From: Photobacterium sp. DA100
GTDB taxonomy: Bacteria > Pseudomonadota > Gammaproteobacteria > Enterobacterales > Vibrionaceae
DNA: 64,000 nt
Direction: 5' to 3'
Assembly: GCF_029223585.1 (NCBI RefSeq)
Contig: NZ_CP119424.1
Span: forward strand, 1,736,001-1,800,000
In this document: positions 17,619 through 26,480 of the stretch, piece after piece
How the letters are laid out: each line of letters begins with the position of its first letter
Position numbering within the stretch: position 1 is the first letter of the stretch
Translations under genes and position numbers: made by a program
Notes under the pieces: generated by a model
Databases searched by the model: none
Told to the model about the DNA's origin: nothing
Seen by the model: only the letters and a program-made list of their open reading frames with translations

Positions 17619-18608
17619 ATGGCAAGCCTACACGATGTAGCCCGACTTGCCGGGGTATCGAAATCAACGGTCTCCCGGGTGATCAACGACGAATATGGCG
17701 TTAAAGAAGCCACAAAAATCAAAGTAAAACGTGCGATTGAAGAGTGCGGCTACGTAGTCAACCAAGTAGCAAAAGATTTAAAGTCCAATAAAACCAACCT
17801 GATAGGAATCATTGTTCCCCGCGTCGCCTCCAATGCTACCTCACAGGGCGTTGACGGATTAAGCGAAGTGTTTGAACGGGCAGGCAAGCAGGTATTGCTG
17901 GCTAACAGCCGTCTGGAGGCAGGCAAGGAGTTGCAATACATTGAACTGTTCAACCAGAAACGGGTTGAGGGTATCGTGATGTTTGCTACCCACATCGATG
18001 AGCCGCTGGTCACAGCCATCAAGCGCTCCAAGGCGCCAGTGGTGCTGATCGGTCAGGACGGTTCAAACTTCAACATCCCAAGTGTCATCCACGATGACTA
18101 TCGGGTGGGATATTGTGCTGGTGAGGTCTTGAACCAAGCAGGCTGCAAGCATGTCGGCTTTCTCGGGGTACAAAGCGATGATATCGCTGTCGACCAGCAA
18201 CGCTTCGACGGTTTTAGCCGCGCCTTGAGCCATATGGCAGCCGAGCCACCTAAGTTCCATTGCCAAGGGCAATTCTCAATAGCCTCAGGGCGCCAGGAAA
18301 TGGCAAATATTTTGTCTAAAAATCATAAGGTTGACGGAGTATTTTGCGCAACCGACCGTATCGCAATCGGTGCGATGCAAGCCATTGCCGCAGCCGGACT
18401 AGTGCCCGGTGAAGACATCAAAGTGATCGGTGTCGGTAACGATGAAATGGCCTCTGTCGTAACACCAGGCCTGTCTACTTTTGCCTATGGCTTCGAGCCT
18501 GCAGGCAACAATGCCGCCAAAATGCTGCTGGAAATCATTGAGCAAGGCCGCAGCCAGGTGTCCAAACTGGTACTGGGCTTTGACTGGGTCCCGCGCGAAA
18601 GCGCTTGA
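17619..18608 (+). CDS. scrR: LacI-family sucrose regulator ScrR
   Basis: This 329-residue repressor has the LacI helix-turn-helix MASLHDVARLAGVSKSTVSR, the hinge helix QVAKDLKSN, and a periplasmic-binding-protein-like core with DRIAIGAMQAI. In vibrios and enterics ScrR represses scr genes and is relieved by fructose or fructose-1-phosphate. AAGGAG precedes the ATG. It lies between scrA (divergent) and scrB (same direction), with matching palindromes before each, which ties it to both. A hairpin at 18676-18702 separates it from scrB. Confidence 0.9.
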   Translation: MASLHDVARLAGVSKSTVSRVINDEYGVKEATKIKVKRAIEECGYVVNQVAKDLKSNKTNLIGIIVPRVASNATSQGVDGLSEVFERAGKQVLLANSRLEAGKELQYIELFNQKRVEGIVMFATHIDEPLVTAIKRSKAPVVLIGQDGSNFNIPSVIHDDYRVGYCAGEVLNQAGCKHVGFLGVQSDDIAVDQQRFDGFSRALSHMAAEPPKFHCQGQFSIASGRQEMANILSKNHKVDGVFCATDRIAIGAMQAIAAAGLVPGEDIKVIGVGNDEMASVVTPGLSTFAYGFEPAGNNAAKMLLEIIEQGRSQVSKLVLGFDWVPRESA

Positions 18609-18675
18609 TAACCAGCCTTCATTCCCTACCCACCGCCAGCACCAAAAAGGGATCCAACGCACAGTTTTCGTCATA

Positions 18676-18702
18676 AAGGGGAGCAAATACAGCGCTCCCC
18701 TT
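18676..18702 (+). terminator. Hairpin after scrR
   Basis: AAGGGGAGC and GCTCCCCTT pair over a 9-base loop. The nearest T-run begins about 15 bases later, so termination would be imperfect. Confidence 0.5.
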
Positions 18703-18725
18703 GCACTGATAGCTGCATTTTTTGT

Positions 18726-18747
18726 ATTTTTGGAACGTTCCCGAAAT
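18726..18747 (+). promoter_or_regulatory. ScrR-type operator upstream of scrB
   Basis: The sequence TTGGAACGTTCCCGAAAT (18730-18747), within a 22-bp imperfect palindrome, shares GGAACGTT and CCGAAAT with the operator before scrA. It lies about 31 bp before the scrB start, overlapping where a promoter or early leader is expected. Confidence 0.75.
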
Positions 18748-18778
18748 TATCAAACAAACTGGTTAAGGCCTCAACCCC

Positions 18779-20425
18779 ATGACACTGACAGATATCCTTG
18801 CTGCCTGCGGCGGCCCCAACAATCTCTTGCGTGCGCTGCGCGTCGAGCAACAGGTGATTCTGGAACTTAAGGATCCTGAGCTTCGCTCCGATCTTGCACG
18901 TGTGTTGCCATTCCACAGCAGCCTCAATCAGGTAGCATGGACGCCGGAAATGCCTTTATGTCAGGCTAACTGGGAGCAGCTCGGACGTATTATCGAGCAA
19001 AACCAGCGCACTCAACTTGCGGCAGTGTGCGAGATCACTCAATCACCGCACCGGCCGCTATGGCATATTGCCCCACCGCAGGGCCTGCTCAACGATCCTA
19101 ACGGCTTCACCTACCACAATGGCGAATACCATCTTTTCTACCAGCTCTACCCTTTTGGTTGTGTGCACAAAGACAAGTACTGGGCCCATGTCACCAGTTC
19201 CGATCTGGTTAATTGGCAAAGCCAGCCGATGGCGCTATACCCATCGGATTGGTTCGACAGCCATGGGGTGTTCTCTGGCCATGCTGTCAGTACCGACGAT
19301 GAACTGATGCTGTTCTACACCGGCAATGTCCGGATTGGCGAGCAGCGCCAGCGCATTACCACCCAGTGCCTGGCCACCTCGAGTGATGGTGTAAATTTCA
19401 CCAAACACGGACCGGTGATTGACAGCCTACCGCCTTCAGTTACTCCCCATTGCCGCGATCCGAAACTGGTAAAAAACGGCGATCACTGGCTGATGCTATT
19501 GGGTGCCCAGCAAGAAACTGATGAAGGCCAACTGCTTGGCCGCCTGGCAATTTACCGCTCTTTTGATTTACGCCAGTGGGAGTTTGTCTCACTGACTGGT
19601 AGCGAGCTCAATGACTTCGGCTATATGTGGGAGTGCCCGGACCTATTTGAAATCGGCGGGCAGCTGGTTGCCATTATCTGCCCTCAAGGCATTGAGGCGG
19701 ATAGTAAGCACCACAACGTCCCGCACCATAACGGCTACCTGCAAGCCAGCTTGGATGAGAACGATCGGCTTGAATTATCAGAGTTCCGCACGCTGGATCA
19801 CGGCTTCGACTTCTATGCCCCGCAGTCGACACAGGCACCAGACGGCCGCCGCCTGATGATAGGCTGGATGGGATTGCCGGATGAAATCAACCAGCCAAGT
19901 GTTAAAGACAAATGGCTCCACCAGCTCACCTGCCTGCGAGAGCTATCTTGGCAAAACGGTAAGCTGTATCAGCAGCCTGCCCGTGAGTTGCAGCAACTTC
20001 GGGGCGAAACGCAGAGCTTTAACCTCGAGGCTAACAATGAAAAATCTTCGTTGGATCTAGGGAGCAAGAGCTTCGAATTGCAAACGACCTTACCTTGGCC
20101 GGCATCGGGGCAAACCACCCTGCGGGTGATGGACAACGGCAGCGAGTACTGCGACATCATCCTTGATGCCGACCAACAGCGGATCCGCCTGGATCGCACC
20201 CATGCCCAGCCAACCGACGGGGAAACCATCCGTGAATTGCCTTGGCCACACCGGCAAGACGTTGAACTGCAGCTTCTGGCTGACAACTCATCGCTGGAGC
20301 TCTTTATCAATCAAGGCGAGTTTGCCATGACAGCCCGTGTATTTACCGCTCAAGATGCCACAGCTGTTCGGCTGATTGGCGGCACTCCCGTTAGCATTGA
20401 CATTGAAGCTTGGCTGTTGGGCTAA
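18779..20425 (+). CDS. scrB: Sucrose-6-phosphate hydrolase (GH32 invertase)
   Basis: The 548-residue GH32 enzyme has an unassigned N-terminal extension of about 85 residues, then a five-bladed propeller starting WHIAPPQGLLNDPNGF (nucleophile Asp), CRDPKLVKNGDHWLML (RDP motif) and MWECPDLFEIG (EC motif with acid/base Glu), and a C-terminal beta-sandwich. It cleaves sucrose-6-phosphate made by ScrA into glucose-6-phosphate and fructose; the fructose needs the fructokinase encoded near 28 kb. No signal peptide is present, as expected for a cytoplasmic enzyme. Confidence 0.94.
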   Translation: MTLTDILAACGGPNNLLRALRVEQQVILELKDPELRSDLARVLPFHSSLNQVAWTPEMPLCQANWEQLGRIIEQNQRTQLAAVCEITQSPHRPLWHIAPPQGLLNDPNGFTYHNGEYHLFYQLYPFGCVHKDKYWAHVTSSDLVNWQSQPMALYPSDWFDSHGVFSGHAVSTDDELMLFYTGNVRIGEQRQRITTQCLATSSDGVNFTKHGPVIDSLPPSVTPHCRDPKLVKNGDHWLMLLGAQQETDEGQLLGRLAIYRSFDLRQWEFVSLTGSELNDFGYMWECPDLFEIGGQLVAIICPQGIEADSKHHNVPHHNGYLQASLDENDRLELSEFRTLDHGFDFYAPQSTQAPDGRRLMIGWMGLPDEINQPSVKDKWLHQLTCLRELSWQNGKLYQQPARELQQLRGETQSFNLEANNEKSSLDLGSKSFELQTTLPWPASGQTTLRVMDNGSEYCDIILDADQQRIRLDRTHAQPTDGETIRELPWPHRQDVELQLLADNSSLELFINQGEFAMTARVFTAQDATAVRLIGGTPVSIDIEAWLLG

Positions 20426-20432
20426 AAATCAA

Positions 20433-20464
20433 AAGGCAGTCTGGCTCCCCACTTTGGCTGCCTT
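20433..20464 (-). terminator. Weak hairpin between convergent scrB and crotonase genes
   Basis: AAGGCAG (20433-20439) and CTGCCTT (20458-20464) can pair over an 18-base loop. Read leftward it is followed by TTGATTTTT, so it could end the crotonase transcript. It lies only 5 bp from that gene's stop. Confidence 0.42.
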
Positions 20465-20469
20465 CGTTA

Positions 20470-21294
20470 TTAACCTAGTTCAATTTTTACCAACTCAGCT
20501 GCGGTATCGACGAAAATACCTTGGATATCTTTGGCTTCGCGCTCGGTCTGGCCGCCATATTTTAGAAAGGCAGCAATAATCGCTTGGGTCTTCTCTTCTT
20601 TGGCCCGCTCAAGGAAATAGCGTAGCTCCAGTTCCGTCCCTGCATTTTCATCTTCAATCGATGTTGTGATGATTTCCTTGTACATCACTATGTCACGGAT
20701 CTCTAGTTGACTGATGGCACCGAGTACCAGAGCGAGATAGCCTTCCATCTGCGTCGTTGGCACATACTGGGTAATAATATTCAATCCCTCTGCTTGCTGG
20801 GCAGTAAAATCATTGCCAACTAGCAATGCTTGCAGCGCCTTGTTTTTACCCATTTTTCTGGCAAAGTGCACTGCCCCCATACCGCCAGTTGGGATATTGA
20901 CGTGAATTTCTGGCTGGGCAAATACAGCGCTTTCCGTGCCATAGGCTAAATCACATGCCATAACAAATTCATTCCCCCCGCCTCGCGCGACACCATCAAC
21001 CACAGCGACCGAGACTTGCTTCATTGCTTTGATATTGGCAATCATGTGATTGAATTCAATAGATGCAGCTTGGCCTCCCTGCGTGCCGTTGATGACATTC
21101 AAATCCAAATGAGCCAGAAAGAACTGCTCGTGCAGTGACTTAAACACCACCACCTTGGTCTCGCGGCTATCCTTGAGAGACAACACAAACTCATTGACTT
21201 CGTTAATCAAATCAATCGTCAACACGTTTACAGGAGGATTATTGATAATGACTGTCGCAATGCCGTTTTCATGGCTAACCGATAACTTGTTCAT
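20470..21294 (-). CDS. Enoyl-CoA hydratase/isomerase (crotonase) family protein
   Basis: This 274-residue crotonase-fold protein has VVDGVARGGGNEFVMACDL, the family's second oxyanion-hole loop, and PEIHVNIPTGGMGAVHFARKMG. The first oxyanion loop reads FFLAHLDL instead of the usual FxAGAD, and no thioesterase or hydroxyacyl-CoA partner is next to it, so the reaction cannot be named. Family members act on acyl-CoA or acyl-ACP thioesters. AGGAA precedes the ATG. It is divergent from a LysR gene that probably controls it. It could be a hydratase, isomerase or decarboxylase. Confidence 0.8.
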   Translation of the reverse strand: MNKLSVSHENGIATVIINNPPVNVLTIDLINEVNEFVLSLKDSRETKVVVFKSLHEQFFLAHLDLNVINGTQGGQAASIEFNHMIANIKAMKQVSVAVVDGVARGGGNEFVMACDLAYGTESAVFAQPEIHVNIPTGGMGAVHFARKMGKNKALQALLVGNDFTAQQAEGLNIITQYVPTTQMEGYLALVLGAISQLEIRDIVMYKEIITTSIEDENAGTELELRYFLERAKEEKTQAIIAAFLKYGGQTEREAKDIQGIFVDTAAELVKIELG

Positions 21295-21432
21295 GGAATT
21301 TTCCTCACTCTACGTAATGGGCCCTATTCGTTGATGCCCTCTCGATGGGTAATAACTATAGGTTTGTCATAGGCGAAGAAAAATGCTCCAATTGGCATCT
21401 AATTGGTGTACAAAAAGAAACAAAGAGGATGT

Positions 21433-22383
21433 ATGGATCTTCCAACCCGATTACTGCTACTTCTAGAAGTCGTGGAACTTGGCTCATTTACCAAGGTTGC
21501 CGAACAGAGAAATGTTGATAGATCGGTGATCTCAAAACATATCAGCCGGTTGGAAGATGAACTTGGCGTTCGCTTGCTAAATCGCACCACACGTTCGCTC
21601 TCTTTGACTGCCGCAGGCAATGAAATGGTCAACCAAGCAAAATCACTGCGGGACCTACTGAGCAACACTCACCGCTTAGCACAGAATTACCATGCCGAAC
21701 CCAGAGGCGTATTGCGCATCACCAGTACCACCTTGTTTGGCCGCCAGTATGTACAACAAGCCGTATTAGCATTTCAGCATCAATACCCGGGAGTAGATAT
21801 AGAACTGCGCCTGGAAGACCGCGTGGTAGATATGGTCAAAGAAGGATTCGATATCGGTTTTCGTATAGGTAAACCCAAAGACTCAAGCCTGATCATCAGA
21901 AAGGTCGCACGTAGCAGGCTGCTCATTGTTGCCTCGCCTAAATTCATCGACAGGTACGGTGAAATCAATACAGTTGAACAATTGGAGTCTTTGCCTGCCA
22001 CTGTGTATTCGGCACCGGGGTTAGTCATCGATAAATTCGGTTATCTCAATGAAAACAACGAGAGTCGGTCTTTTCAGCTAAAGGTGGCTTACAGAGTCAA
22101 TGACGTAGAGATGATCACCCAAAGTGCCGTGGCCGGAAATACGTTGGCCGTTGTCACTGCGCAGATGATCGAAAATGAAATACTGGAGGGCAAGCTAATA
22201 CCGATTTTGACACAGCTAAACCTCAATGATTTTGGGACTTTCTACGCGGTATACCCTCACCGTGATGCTCCAATCAAAACCAAACTTTTTATCGATACAC
22301 TTAAAGATATTATCGGTGATGATGTACCTGTCTGGGAAAAACAGATCCCCAATTTTGGCAGTATGTATGGCAGGAATGAATGA
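21433..22383 (+). CDS. LysR-family transcriptional regulator
   Basis: The 316-residue protein begins MDLPTRLLLLLEVVELGSF and has the LysR helix-turn-helix in residues 1-60 (TKVAEQRNVDRSVISKHISRLE) and a C-terminal effector domain. The TTRSLSLTAAG and PRGVLRITSTT segments place it in the CrgA/DmlR-like group. The start at 21433 follows GAGG by five bases. The 138-bp gap to the divergent crotonase gene contains CCAATTGG and a nearby AATTGG copy that could be its site. Confidence 0.88.
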   Translation: MDLPTRLLLLLEVVELGSFTKVAEQRNVDRSVISKHISRLEDELGVRLLNRTTRSLSLTAAGNEMVNQAKSLRDLLSNTHRLAQNYHAEPRGVLRITSTTLFGRQYVQQAVLAFQHQYPGVDIELRLEDRVVDMVKEGFDIGFRIGKPKDSSLIIRKVARSRLLIVASPKFIDRYGEINTVEQLESLPATVYSAPGLVIDKFGYLNENNESRSFQLKVAYRVNDVEMITQSAVAGNTLAVVTAQMIENEILEGKLIPILTQLNLNDFGTFYAVYPHRDAPIKTKLFIDTLKDIIGDDVPVWEKQIPNFGSMYGRNE

Positions 22384-22454
22384 GAGTGGATAAGAACCGA
22401 TAGCAATCTATCATGGCTGGAAACCATTTTATTTTAGTAACAAGTAAAACAGGA

Positions 22455-22480
22455 AAACCAGCAGAGGGGATCTGCTGGCT
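22455..22480 (-). terminator. Terminator of the GHL10 lipoprotein gene
   Basis: CCAGCAGA (22458-22465) and TCTGCTGG (22471-22478) form an 8-bp stem with a 5-base loop. The leftward reading continues TTTTCCTGTTTT; the rightward one has fewer T. It sits between the convergent LysR and lipoprotein genes. Confidence 0.7.
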
Positions 22481-22531
22481 TTCATGGGTTATCAAGCTAC
22501 AAAAGGGCATAGTACTAAAAGAGCACTCTTG

Positions 22532-24574
22532 TTAGTCTCTTGAAACAATTACTCGCTGCTGATTCCTGCGCGCATGGTTGTTCCAATACGCTGCATTCAA
22601 CAATCGATTCTCCAAGCGGTGTGCCAGACCAGAATCGAGCTCTTGGTTCTCCGCCAATATGGCTATTGCCGAAATCAACTGCTCAAATTCCGAGTTCAAC
22701 ACAAATTGTCCGCTCTCAATCAACATCGCAAGATGCTGCACTTCAGCGACAATAGCATTACCTGCCGACTCACTAATGGCACCGCGAGGGATATAAATTG
22801 TGGTAAATTTATCTTCCACGTCATTGAGCAGCAACGCTACTCCATCCATTAGGTGTTCTCCCGGATTAAAGGCCGGCTCTCGCCACGGCCCCTGGCTCAG
22901 GGCCTCGCGAGCTCCAGGCAATTGCTTTCCTTGCCCGTAAGCAAACATGTTGACTCCAGAAGTTTGATAACGGCCAGCTAGCACGTCCTGTACAGTCCCC
23001 ATTGCATCAAGCATATGATAGAAAGAATAGATACCGGTATAGTAGATAGTCCCCTCAGGCATTAGCTTCTTGCTGGCGTTAACATGGTTATGAATACTGT
23101 CAAAATCATGCCCATATGCCTGAGGGATCACACCGTCTATGTCATCCTGCCAGTCGGCGATCAACACTTCTTCAGGACCTGGCTCCGGTGTTGCCGTAAA
23201 CATGAAATCAGGATTCACACCTTTAGCCTGATCAGCCAGTTTCTTAATAAAAATGTTCTCCCTGTCACGGATCCATTCTTGGTACTCGGCAAATGCCTCG
23301 GCATCCGTTCGAAGAATTTCAGTGTCCTCAATACCAGATTCTTCCTGATACTGTGCTAGCGCACGGGAATTGAACGAAAACGAATCAGCATGCTCATAAT
23401 GCGGATAGCGCATGTAGTCAATATTGAGCCCGGTAATCGCATATTTTTCCTGCATCTCATGGAAAATTTCGAGCATGTAATCTTGGACGTCATCTTGGAC
23501 AATATCTAACCAAAAGTATCCATACCTGTTATCAGGAATAATCTCTTCGTCGACATTGCTATTCTGAATCGCTAACCAATGGGGATTTACAGCTATTTGA
23601 GGTGGAATAGGTTCAACCAAATTAGGAGAACCAATCATAAAACCATTCGTCCAGCCCTGCACGGTCATACCCAACTTTGCGGCTTCCCCGATATAAGCGG
23701 CAAGAATATCATTGCCATAGGGACCGTAGTTCTTATCGCTAAAATGCGGATGTTGTATTGTCATGCCGTAATCGGCCATTACCTGGCTCGGATAAATGGT
23801 ATACCCCCAGAAAGTGACTTCCAGATAGATACTGTTGAATCCGGTCTTGTGCATTCCTTGCACGGTCTCTATCACCTCACCAAGGTTTTTCTCCTCAGGA
23901 CGATGCCAAATACCACGCTGCTCAACCACTTCGGATTCGATCGTGTGGTAATAGGCGCTATCGGCATTTCGAGAGGCGCTCAGGTATAATTCGTAGGCAG
24001 ATGATGCACTGTGAATACGTGCTTCATCACCAGCGGCTAAATCATCCTTGGCCTGCCCCAAATACCGTTCAGCAAGCTCCTTAGGGAAATCATAGTAACC
24101 TTGGTACGCACTGGCTATGCTATCTGCGGCATCACTGATAGCCATTTCAGCTTGGAATCGGTAACTATTCAAATCCGTATGTAGGATTACCTGCATGCTA
24201 TCTTCATCCAGCTCCACATGCGTCCCAACAATGGAATACTCCGTTAGGAAAGAAGAAGCCGTACCGTGACCACTCAACACGAACCCGTTATCGGGGATCG
24301 CTGAATCAGCCCCACCAAGGCGAGTGATAATCCCATCCTCAACAGTGACTTCATAACCAAATTGATTCGTTTCTGTCGTCTCACCAAAGTCAGGATCATA
24401 GACAATCAGCTCATTGGTATCTCGCTCTTGGTTCAGGAAATAGGCATGCTTACCTGTAGTGGTAATTTCATCTTCACGTCCCCCCTCCTCGTTACTACTA
24501 TTACACCCCACAATAGCCACGGCCCCCATTATTATTAAAGCTCTGGCTTTTGGCATCCACCGTTTTAGTAGCAT
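22532..24574 (-). CDS. GHL10-type (DUF187/UPF0748) glycoside hydrolase-like lipoprotein
   Basis: The 680-residue protein starts with a lipoprotein signal: positive residues, a hydrophobic stretch and the lipobox AIVGC with Cys24 as the lipidated residue. An N-terminal domain of about 200 residues precedes a TIM-barrel of the glycosyl-hydrolase-like 10 family, with RGIWHRPEEKNL, LEVTFWGYTIYPS, GMTVQGWTNGFMIG and LNIDYMRYPHYEH. Family members act on peptidoglycan-related or other polysaccharides; YngK of Bacillus is a distant relative. The substrate is unknown. AGGGG precedes the ATG. It is a single leftward gene ending at the 22455-22480 hairpin. Confidence 0.75.
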   Translation of the reverse strand: MLLKRWMPKARALIIMGAVAIVGCNSSNEEGGREDEITTTGKHAYFLNQERDTNELIVYDPDFGETTETNQFGYEVTVEDGIITRLGGADSAIPDNGFVLSGHGTASSFLTEYSIVGTHVELDEDSMQVILHTDLNSYRFQAEMAISDAADSIASAYQGYYDFPKELAERYLGQAKDDLAAGDEARIHSASSAYELYLSASRNADSAYYHTIESEVVEQRGIWHRPEEKNLGEVIETVQGMHKTGFNSIYLEVTFWGYTIYPSQVMADYGMTIQHPHFSDKNYGPYGNDILAAYIGEAAKLGMTVQGWTNGFMIGSPNLVEPIPPQIAVNPHWLAIQNSNVDEEIIPDNRYGYFWLDIVQDDVQDYMLEIFHEMQEKYAITGLNIDYMRYPHYEHADSFSFNSRALAQYQEESGIEDTEILRTDAEAFAEYQEWIRDRENIFIKKLADQAKGVNPDFMFTATPEPGPEEVLIADWQDDIDGVIPQAYGHDFDSIHNHVNASKKLMPEGTIYYTGIYSFYHMLDAMGTVQDVLAGRYQTSGVNMFAYGQGKQLPGAREALSQGPWREPAFNPGEHLMDGVALLLNDVEDKFTTIYIPRGAISESAGNAIVAEVQHLAMLIESGQFVLNSEFEQLISAIAILAENQELDSGLAHRLENRLLNAAYWNNHARRNQQRVIVSRD

Positions 24575-25130
24575 GTTTTACCCCTCATAAGTGATTTGGT
24601 TTAATAACAGCGGAGCTTAAAATTAAGACCTAATCCATTGTTGAGGACCGTAAAGTCGGCCACAGGAATGAACAAAGGCTCATTTCTCTTTGATGCATGC
24701 TCACGCGATTGCACCACATGATAAATAGAAGTTTCAGAGGGAAGCTCATTGGTAATTTTAATATTCACACTTTGAAGTAATATCACTGATTAATAATATT
24801 TTGTGATCATTGCCCTGCTGGTATATCACATCAACGTTCAGTATGTTGATTGCAGATTACTCGCACTTCCAGTACGTAGACAATGACACTTAGCAGCCAC
24901 TCTGCAATTCATAAATGCTGAGGATAATAAAACGCCCGGATGCCTGAATGACTTTAGGGCATTAAATAAATTAGTTCTTCTCAGGTTGGCCAGCAGCAAA
25001 TACGAAAGACGATATCAAAGCTGGCTTTCGACCGAGGCTATGAGATAGAAAAACAACGACTCTGCATCAACTATACTGTTGTCAGTTCCCTTACTGCTAA
25101 AGACTCCACCAGCCTCTGCGGGGAGACGTT
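24575..25130. other. 556-bp intergenic region with possible gene remnant
   Basis: The stretch separates the leftward lipoprotein gene from the rightward rimB-like operon and should hold both promoters. A leftward 61-codon frame (24601-24786) ends 26 bp before the lipoprotein start; its product resembles no family I know, and I treat it as a possible remnant or chance frame. No strong palindrome or terminator was found. Confidence 0.4.
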
Positions 25131-25568
25131 TTGAAAACAGACAACAAAGTCATCGTTGGATGGCGAGAGTGGGTTAGCTTGCCCCAACTTGGTATCGAGC
25201 GAATCAAGGCAAAAGTGGATACCGGGGCGAGAACATCCTGTCTACATACCTTTGCCATCGAGGAATTTCGCCACAACGACCAGCAATGGTTGCGGTTTTG
25301 GGTGCACCCAATTCAAGCAAACAACAAGGTTGTTGTTCGGTGCGAGTCTCGCGTGATCGACCAGCGAGTCGTCCGGGATTCCGGCGGGCATGAAACGCAG
25401 CGCTATATTATCCAAACGGAATTGGTTGCCGGTGACTCCTCTTTTCCCATAGAGATGACGCTTACTCCCAGGGATAACATGAGATTTCGGATGTTGCTCG
25501 GCCGAACCGCCCTTCATTCACGCATGATCGTCGATCCTGGCAAGTCTTTCTTATTATCAAAGGAGTAA
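25131..25568 (+). CDS. RimB-like retropepsin (DUF785, 'ATP-dependent zinc protease' family)
   Basis: This 145-residue single-domain aspartic-protease-like protein carries IKAKVDTGARTSCLH, whose D-T-G-A is the retropepsin catalytic motif, and FRMLLGRTALHSRMIVDP, typical of the RimB/RloA2 family. A dimer would be needed for an active site. It starts at a TTG preceded by GGGGAG at five bases. In Pseudomonas, RimB modulates the RimK ligase that adds glutamates to ribosomal protein S6. It is followed after 6 bp by a rimK-like gene, which supports the same link. Confidence 0.82.
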   Translation: MKTDNKVIVGWREWVSLPQLGIERIKAKVDTGARTSCLHTFAIEEFRHNDQQWLRFWVHPIQANNKVVVRCESRVIDQRVVRDSGGHETQRYIIQTELVAGDSSFPIEMTLTPRDNMRFRMLLGRTALHSRMIVDPGKSFLLSKE

Positions 25569-25574
25569 CTTATT

Positions 25575-26480
25575 GTGAAAATAGGTATTTTATCCCGCAA
25601 TAAAGAGCTTTACTCAACACGTCGGCTTATCGAATCGTGCCAAGCGCGCGGGCATGAATACAAAATAATCGATGTACTGCGCTGCTATATGAACATCAAC
25701 TCCACTTTGCCTTCCATTCACCTCAAGGGTGATGAACTTGCAGGTTTTGATGCCATTATCCCTCGTATTGGCGCATCGGTGACCTTTTATGGTTGTGCGG
25801 TTTTACGGCAGTTCGAAATGATGGGGGTGTTTCCGGTCAATGAATCCGTCGCCATCACCCGATCTCGGGATAAATTACGTTCGCTACAATTACTTTCCCG
25901 TAAAAATATCGGCATGCCGATCACGGGCTTTGCCAGCAAACCCGGCGATATCAAAGACTTAATTCACATGGTTGGTGGCGCTCCGGTCGTCATAAAGCTG
26001 TTGGAGGGGACTCAGGGCATTGGCGTTGTTCTTGCCGAAACCCAGAAGGCCGCAGAGAGTGTGCTTGAAGCCTTTATGGGGCTGAGAGCCAACATCATGG
26101 TTCAGGAATACATCAAAGAGGCAGGAGGGGCCGATATCCGCTGCTTTGTCATTGGCGATAAAGTCATTGCCGCCATGAAGCGCCAGGCGCAGCCAGGGGA
26201 ATTTCGCTCCAACCTGCACCGCGGGGGGGAAGCCTCCCTGGTACGCATTACCCCCACGGAACGCAAAACGGCGGTCGATGCCGCCAAAGTCATGGGGCTG
26301 AATGTTGCTGGTGTGGATTTGTTGCGCTCCGAGCGCGGGCCGTTGGTCATGGAGGTGAATTCGTCCCCCGGGCTTGAGGGGATAGAATTGGCAACCGGCA
26401 AAGATGTTGCCGGCATGATCATTGACTACATCGAAAAAAATGCCAAACCCCAGAGGACCCGCACCCGTGGCAAAGGCTAG
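25575..26480 (+). CDS. rimK: RimK-type ATP-grasp ligase (ribosomal protein S6 alpha-L-glutamate ligase)
   Basis: The 301-residue protein is collinear with E. coli RimK (300 aa). It has the ATP-grasp segments [38 protein letters not shown] and [15 protein letters not shown] (Mg-binding Glu and Asn). RimK adds glutamates to the C-terminus of S6. It starts at a GTG with AGGAG that overlaps the rimB-like stop, so the two are translated together. The downstream deacylase overlaps its 3' end by 14 bp. A role as a different peptide ligase cannot be excluded, since relatives such as MptN and LysX use other substrates. Confidence 0.88.
   Translation: MKIGILSRNKELYSTRRLIESCQARGHEYKIIDVLRCYMNINSTLPSIHLKGDELAGFDAIIPRIGASVTFYGCAVLRQFEMMGVFPVNESVAITRSRDKLRSLQLLSRKNIGMPITGFASKPGDIKDLIHMVGGAPVVIKLLEGTQGIGVVLAETQKAAESVLEAFMGLRANIMVQEYIKEAGGADIRCFVIGDKVIAAMKRQAQPGEFRSNLHRGGEASLVRITPTERKTAVDAAKVMGLNVAGVDLLRSERGPLVMEVNSSPGLEGIELATGKDVAGMIIDYIEKNAKPQRTRTRGKG

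Noticed and set aside
24601..24786. 61-codon leftward frame upstream of the GHL10 lipoprotein
   Set aside because: No family, weak start context and unclear conservation; kept only as a note in the intergenic entry.
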